Of a DNA stretch of 37,036 nucleotides, positions 33,125 to 37,036 are shown piece after piece. The notes below the pieces were generated by a model, which made no database searches, was not told the DNA's origin, and saw only the letters and a list, made by a program, of their open reading frames with translations. The translations under genes and the position numbers were made by a program. Position 1 is the first letter of the stretch. Every line of letters starts with the position of its first letter. This DNA comes from Candidatus Cloacimonadota bacterium (GTDB lineage Bacteria > Cloacimonadota > Cloacimonadia > JGIOTU-2): assembly GCA_016932035.1 (NCBI GenBank), contig JAFGDR010000058.1, positions 1 to 37,036 on the forward strand, read 5' to 3'.

Positions 33125-34438
33125 ATGAAAAAAATTATAATATTGTTGCTCATGATCTTTTTTGTATTTTCCCTCTCTGCAAAAACCTTTGTTCGGGATT
33201 ATACCTATCAGGCAGGGGAAGCAGACAGCAAGTTGAGTGCAAGGGCTATCGCTTTGGAACAAGTTAAACGTTTGCTTCTGGAAGAAGTTGGCGTGTATAT
33301 CAGTTCATCACTTGAAATTCAAACGATCGAGATCAGCAATGAGCTGAAAGAGCTCACAAAACAGGATATTGAAGTCATTTCTGCGGGTATTACTGAAACC
33401 AAGATCGTAGGTGAAAAATGGAATGGCGAATCCTATTGGCTGAAAGCTGAAATCCAGCTTAATGAAAATGACGTGTTACAAAGGCTTGAGAACCTCGTTA
33501 ACAACAACGAATATAAGAAAGCAATTGAAGATAGCCGGAAAGAAACAGATGCAGCACTTGCTGAGATAGAAAGACTGCGATCCGAACTTGAGCAGGAAAA
33601 AGATAAAAACAAGCAGGCGCAACTGCAAAAAGCTTATATCACAGAGACAAATAAATTGAGTGCTTTGGATTTATATGAAAAAGGTTCAGAAGCTTTTTAC
33701 AATGATGATATTGAGAATGCTGTAACATATTTAGAAGAATCTGTAAAAATTGATCCAACCTCTACAATTGCATGGTTTATTTTAGGTATTGTAAATAAAA
33801 TTAATAGCGACTATGGACAGGCAATCAAATGTTATACTAAGATTTTGGAATTAGATTCGCTGTATTCATACGCCATAGTTGGACTTGGCGAAATTTACCA
33901 GGAAAAACATGACTATGATAAAGCTGTGTTTTATTATAAAAAAGCCTTGCAAATAGATTCTCAGGATTTTAGCGCTTACATAAATCTTGGAATGACCTAT
34001 GAGAATATGGAATATTATGATGAAGCAATTGCATGTTACAAAGAAATGATGGAACTTGATACTGAAACCTCTTATGAGATCGGTTGCCTGGCACGAGTAT
34101 ATGAAAAAATGGAAGACTATTCCAACGCAATAACCTATTATAATCTTGTACTAGAACAAGATCCTGAAAGCATATTAGATTTGATGTATTTAGGGAATAT
34201 TTACTGCAAAGTTAGTGATTATTCTCACGCAGTAGACACATACAAAAAAGCTTATGCTTTAGAGCCGGACAATATATGGATTTTAAATAGTCTCGGTCAG
34301 GCGTATTTTTCTTTGGGAGATAGGGAGAATAGTTATAAATATTACATCAAATCAGCTCAACTTGGCGATACTGAGGTTCAGGACTGGTGTGACACATATG
34401 GTATTGAATGGCGTGTTGAAAAAGTGCAGCAGAAATAG
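33125..34438 (+). CDS. Secreted TPR protein with FlgT/LPP20-like N-terminal domain (paralog 2)
   Basis: A 437-residue protein with a signal peptide (KKIIILLLMIFFVFSLSAK). Its domain at 20-125 aligns without gaps with that of the preceding gene and is about 70% identical by eye (YQAGEADSKLSARAIALEQV, LTKQDIEVISAGITETKIV). A shorter coiled coil (about 126-170) is followed by about seven TPR repeats (181-430, such as AIACYKEMMELD and GNIYCKVSDYSHAVDTYKKA). The repeat region shows little similarity to that of paralog 1 and is visibly more AT-rich, so the C-terminal half has diverged or been replaced. AAGGAG precedes the ATG. It has its own promoter although it follows paralog 1. Confidence 0.87.
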   Translation: MKKIIILLLMIFFVFSLSAKTFVRDYTYQAGEADSKLSARAIALEQVKRLLLEEVGVYISSSLEIQTIEISNELKELTKQDIEVISAGITETKIVGEKWNGESYWLKAEIQLNENDVLQRLENLVNNNEYKKAIEDSRKETDAALAEIERLRSELEQEKDKNKQAQLQKAYITETNKLSALDLYEKGSEAFYNDDIENAVTYLEESVKIDPTSTIAWFILGIVNKINSDYGQAIKCYTKILELDSLYSYAIVGLGEIYQEKHDYDKAVFYYKKALQIDSQDFSAYINLGMTYENMEYYDEAIACYKEMMELDTETSYEIGCLARVYEKMEDYSNAITYYNLVLEQDPESILDLMYLGNIYCKVSDYSHAVDTYKKAYALEPDNIWILNSLGQAYFSLGDRENSYKYYIKSAQLGDTEVQDWCDTYGIEWRVEKVQQK

Positions 34439-34483
34439 CATAAAGTAAGGATTTGCGAGTTATGATATAGCGGTTCACACTTC

Positions 34484-34556
34484 ATTGCGAACCAATTCTT
34501 CCACACAGGATTTTAATCGCAGCGAACGATATGAGTGTGATTCGAGAATCGAAACT
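34484..34556 (+). repeat. Degenerate intergenic repeat, copy B
   Basis: Holds the same ordered blocks as copy A at 5528-5620: GAACCA (34489-34494), GGATTTTAAT (34508-34517), GATTCGAGA (34539-34547) and CGAAACT (34550-34556). It lies in the gap between two convergent genes. A hairpin CCAAGC/GCTTGG follows at about 34562-34577. Confidence 0.45.
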
Positions 34557-34587
34557 TTTTACCAAGCCCTAGCTTGGCAAAACAAGT

Positions 34588-35109
34588 TTATAATACCTTT
34601 CCTAATTTATTGATAACCTTATCAAAAATTGTATCTCTATTGAACTGTGTCACCTCAAAGATCTGAACATCCTCTCTCGCTTTTAACTCCTTCGTGAGTT
34701 CACAATCAATCCTTTTTATCGTTGCAAGAAGTGGTTTGTCTGAATCAAATACCTGTCGCAATTTGTCACAAAATGTCTGACTGAACATCTCCATCCTGCC
34801 GATCTCATCGATCACGATAAGGTCTGCGTTCGTGAGTGCTTGCTCCAGTGCAGGAATACCAATTTTTTCGAACGCATCAATATTCAACCCATACTTATTC
34901 ACCCGGTATGGAGAATCTGATTTCTCAGAAGCCATGACCATCTGGTTGCCCTCAAAATCGGTAATATAGAATCCGGTTCGTCTGCCCTGCTCCATCATTT
35001 CATGAGTATAGAAACCAGCTATTTTGCATGAAAGCTGCTTCGTGATCTTATTGATAAATGTCGTCTTTCCAACACCGGGATAACCTGTAATGAGTATGTT
35101 CTTTGGCAT
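34588..35109 (-). CDS. THEP1-type nucleoside-triphosphatase
   Basis: A 173-residue P-loop NTPase of the NTPase_1 (THEP1) family. It has Walker A NILITGYPGVGKTTFINKI at about 4-22, CKIAGFYTHEMMEQGRRTGF (the conserved GFYT..R..G.R.GF pattern), Walker B ADLIVIDEIGRMEMFSQTF, and the C-terminal LATIKRIDCELTKELKARED block. Family members hydrolyse ATP and GTP slowly; the biological role is unclear. The family is best known from thermophiles and archaea but is also in other bacteria. It stands alone on the minus strand, convergent with TPR paralog 2. Its ribosome site is weak. Confidence 0.9.
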   Translation of the reverse strand: MPKNILITGYPGVGKTTFINKITKQLSCKIAGFYTHEMMEQGRRTGFYITDFEGNQMVMASEKSDSPYRVNKYGLNIDAFEKIGIPALEQALTNADLIVIDEIGRMEMFSQTFCDKLRQVFDSDKPLLATIKRIDCELTKELKAREDVQIFEVTQFNRDTIFDKVINKLGKVL

Positions 35110-35171
35110 GGCAACAAAAATTGATATTTAATACAACCACGCAAGAAATTTTTATTTCAAATATATAAAAC

Positions 35172-35201
35172 TTGATGTAATAAGCGCATGTAGGTTATTA
35201 T
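35172..35201 (+). promoter_or_regulatory. Possible promoter of the Cache lipoprotein operon
   Basis: TTGATG (35172-35177) with TATTAT (35196-35201) 18 bases on gives a plausible promoter. The -35 ends 53 bases before the start codon. Confidence 0.35.
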
Positions 35202-35230
35202 TAATCAAAAAATTACACTGTGGAGACACT

Positions 35231-35758
35231 ATGTTTCGAACAATATCTTTCGTTTTCACTTTGTCTGTAGTTATAGTAGTTATGTCAGCATGTACGTGCC
35301 CCTACTGTGAAAAGCTGGAGTACAAAGACACTCAAACAACGATCGAAGCTGAAGTACAAAAAAAAGCTCAGGAATTAGTGAAAATCTCAGATAGACAGGA
35401 AGGAGACATAACATCTGTTCTCACTTCGCTCTTATCTGGAAACGCACGCATCTTTGGAGCTGCATATGCTTCAGCACCCTATGATGAGAGTAATGAACTT
35501 ATCGAAACGTATTATGTATTTCGAGATGGTGATGATATTAAGAAAATCCATGATCCAGCTTACAATTTCATGACATCTGAAAATAGCAATTGGTATAAAA
35601 AACCATATCTGAGTAAAAAAGCAGAATGGAGCATTCCATATTATGATGTTGATGGATCAGGAGCAAATTACTATTTGACTACATACTCATATCCAATACT
35701 GGAGAACGGAGAGGTTCAATTTATCCTTACTGCAGATTATCTTCTTTCCACAAAATGA
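35231..35758 (+). CDS. Lipoprotein with Cache (PDC)-type sensor domain
   Basis: A 175-residue protein. A hydrophobic signal (about 5-18) is followed by VMSAC, a lipobox placing the lipidated cysteine at 21. Residues 40-172 look like one PDC/Cache domain. A helix (EAEVQKKAQELVKISDR) is followed by GNARIFGAAYASAPY, TYYVFRDGDDIKKIHDPAY and the hallmark segment NWYKKPYLSKKAEWSIPYYD. TTYSYPILENGEVQFILTAD closes it. These match the sensor part of chemoreceptors and histidine kinases, but no transmembrane helix or signalling domain follows. It may be a periplasmic ligand-binding accessory. It is probably in one transcript with the two acetyltransferase genes downstream (12-base gap). Confidence 0.75.
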   Translation: MFRTISFVFTLSVVIVVMSACTCPYCEKLEYKDTQTTIEAEVQKKAQELVKISDRQEGDITSVLTSLLSGNARIFGAAYASAPYDESNELIETYYVFRDGDDIKKIHDPAYNFMTSENSNWYKKPYLSKKAEWSIPYYDVDGSGANYYLTTYSYPILENGEVQFILTADYLLSTK

Positions 35759-35770
35759 AGAGCTGAAGTC

Positions 35771-36190
35771 ATGTCAGAGATAACGTATAATAACACATTA
35801 CCCGATATTGATCAGTACTACACTCTCTTTCAGTCAACCGGCTGGAACACTGATTATAAAGCAACTCCTCAAGAATTGATAATCTCAATCAAGAATAGTT
35901 GGTTTTCTGTAAGTGCTTATCATCAGGATAAGCTTGTTGGATTCGGACGTATGCTGTGTGACGGTGTTCTTCATGCTGTCTTGTTCGATGTAATTGTGAT
36001 GCCAGAATATCAAAGGAAGGGAATCGGAACAGAAATCATGAGCAGTCTGCTTGCCAAATGCGATGAATACAACATCAGAGATATTCAGCTTTTCTGTGCA
36101 GAATATAAGGAATCTTTCTACAACAAGTTTGGTTTCAAACCGAGACCTGATAATGCACCGGGCATGGAGATCAAAAAAAGTATAGAATGA
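35771..36190 (+). CDS. GNAT family acetyltransferase
   Basis: A 139-residue GCN5-related N-acetyltransferase. The acetyl-CoA-binding motif A is LFDVIVMPEYQRKGIGTEIM (Q-R-K-G-I-G), followed by LLAKCDEYNIRDIQLFCAE and the final FYNKFGFKPRPDNAPGMEI, the usual (Y/F)xKxGF motif. DKLVGFGRMLCDG forms the N-terminal strands. The substrate is unknown. It overlaps the next gene by four bases (ATGA) and follows the Cache lipoprotein gene by 12 bases. Confidence 0.88.
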   Translation: MSEITYNNTLPDIDQYYTLFQSTGWNTDYKATPQELIISIKNSWFSVSAYHQDKLVGFGRMLCDGVLHAVLFDVIVMPEYQRKGIGTEIMSSLLAKCDEYNIRDIQLFCAEYKESFYNKFGFKPRPDNAPGMEIKKSIE

Positions 36191-37036
36191 GATTAGTAGC
36201 ATATTCGGACGTCGATTTATTTCTTGAATCTGCTCTGCCTGTATTACTTGAGAATGAGGTAGAAAATAACCTTATCCTCGGTATTACTTTGGTCTTGAGA
36301 AATAATCCTGATATCTATCCACAGAAATTTCTTGCTGAGATCCGAGATAAAGGAAAACCTGAAACCATTGCTGTATGTACACCACCTCATAAACTGTTAC
36401 TGTACAGCAAAAATGAACACGCAAACGACCATTACAAGCTCATCGTAGAAAAGATGCTGAAGACTCAAAGCATTCCTGGGGTTCTTGCTTCGAAGGATAC
36501 TGCACTGAACTTTGCAAAGGTCTGGCAAGATTTGACGAACGGAACAGTTAAACCGGGTATGTCAGAACGAATCTATAAGCTGGAAAAGGTTTCATTCCCA
36601 TCAAAGACCAAAGGTAACATGAGAATTGCTGCTGAGAAAGATTTTGAACTGATCTGTGAATGGATCAGGGCTTTCCATCATGAAGCAACACCAGCAGATC
36701 CTCTCGGAAATGTCGAAGCTTTTGTTAAAAGAAAAATAGGGAAAAATGAGATTGCTTTCTGGGAAACTGAGAATCCCGTAAGCATCATTGCTAAGGCAAG
36801 GCCAACCATAAACGGAGTGTGTGTGAATATGGTTTACACACCACCCGAACAACGCGGACAAGGATATGCAAGCAATCTTGTAGCAGCATTCAGCCAATCT
36901 CTGCTTGACGAAGGATGGAGATTCTGCACACTTTTTACTGATTTATCGAATCCTACCTCAAACAGTATTTACCAGAAAATCGGATACAGACCGATATGCG
37001 ATTTTCTGGAATACATGTTTGAGAAACAAAAGGATT
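36187..37036 (+). CDS. GNAT family acetyltransferase, larger type (3' truncated by window)
   Basis: The frame opens with ATGAGATTAGTAGCA overlapping the previous stop and stays open to the end of the window (283 codons, so the protein is incomplete). An N-terminal region (about 1-125) begins MRLVAYSDVDLFLES and includes LLENEVENNLILGI. A linker precedes a C-terminal acetyltransferase domain. In it, MVYTPPEQRGQGYASNLVAA is the acetyl-CoA-binding motif and NSIYQKIGYRPICDFLEY the closing motif, which means little is missing. This arrangement resembles the FR47-like/GNAT proteins of about 280-290 residues. The substrate is unknown. Confidence 0.85.
   Translation, partial: MRLVAYSDVDLFLESALPVLLENEVENNLILGITLVLRNNPDIYPQKFLAEIRDKGKPETIAVCTPPHKLLLYSKNEHANDHYKLIVEKMLKTQSIPGVLASKDTALNFAKVWQDLTNGTVKPGMSERIYKLEKVSFPSKTKGNMRIAAEKDFELICEWIRAFHHEATPADPLGNVEAFVKRKIGKNEIAFWETENPVSIIAKARPTINGVCVNMVYTPPEQRGQGYASNLVAAFSQSLLDEGWRFCTLFTDLSNPTSNSIYQKIGYRPICDFLEYMFEKQKD

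Overview
The window is a contiguous AT-rich bacterial chromosome segment. It opens inside a ribosomal RNA operon (3' third of 23S, complete 5S) and then runs through about 36 kb of housekeeping, amino-acid catabolism, envelope and regulatory genes. Nothing in it looks like phage, plasmid, insertion sequence or CRISPR. A secreted protein with a C-terminal type IX secretion (Por) sorting domain, a PorT-like outer-membrane barrel, and a split eukaryote-like lysine-degradation pathway point to a Gram-negative member of the FCB group. Cloacimonadota (an amino-acid fermenter such as Cloacimonas) is my best guess; this is inference from gene content, not a phylogenetic placement.

Layout. 1-1200: 23S and 5S rRNA with a long processing duplex and two terminators. 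1390-5390 (minus): ornithine aminotransferase, lysine-ketoglutarate reductase and saccharopine dehydrogenase in one operon. Both branches transfer amino groups to 2-oxoglutarate and yield glutamate plus a semialdehyde. 5658-7044 (minus): an ATP-cone/uridine-kinase-like fusion. 7131-7659 (plus): orphan gcvH with its own terminator. 8005-11787 (minus): folP, cdaA, coaE and an MFS transporter, mostly overlapping. 11851-13120 (minus): class I aminotransferase of the 2-aminoadipate/aromatic type. 13237-15608: divergent PAP2 phosphatase and ArnT-like glycosyltransferase. 15626-16857 (minus): putative outer-membrane barrel and small exported protein. 16922-18892 (minus): PIN-PhoH ATPase and HD hydrolase. 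19123-21359 (plus): a large secreted multidomain protein split by a single-base frameshift. 21611-26419 (plus): nusB followed by GT2, radical SAM, a membrane protein with a PP2C-like head and propeller-like tail, and a CDP-alcohol phosphatidyltransferase. 26538-29278 (plus): citrate lyase as a CitD-CitE fusion plus CitF. 29340-31734 (minus): ECF sigma factor, probable anti-sigma factor and triple-PDZ protein. 31739-34438 (plus): two tandem paralogous secreted TPR proteins. 34588-37036: THEP1-type NTPase (minus), then a Cache-domain lipoprotein and two GNAT acetyltransferases (plus), the last cut by the window end.

The most interesting items are these. (a) The four-gene run behind nusB (GT2, radical SAM, PP2C-like/propeller membrane protein, CDP-alcohol transferase) looks like an uncharacterised membrane-lipid or glycoconjugate module with a built-in transmembrane sensor. 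(b) The CitDE fusion has an altered prosthetic-group site. (c) Promoters show a recurrent architecture: an exact TTGACA box whose end lies 46-49 bases before the start codon in five genes, and at other distances before four more, usually without a recognisable TATAAT. It helps choose starts. (d) A degenerate intergenic repeat pair lies about 29 kb apart. (e) The sigma/anti-sigma/PDZ operon is probably an envelope-stress circuit.

All functional calls come from reading motifs and remembered family sequences. No database search was run. Starts were chosen from Shine-Dalgarno sequences and promoter spacing.
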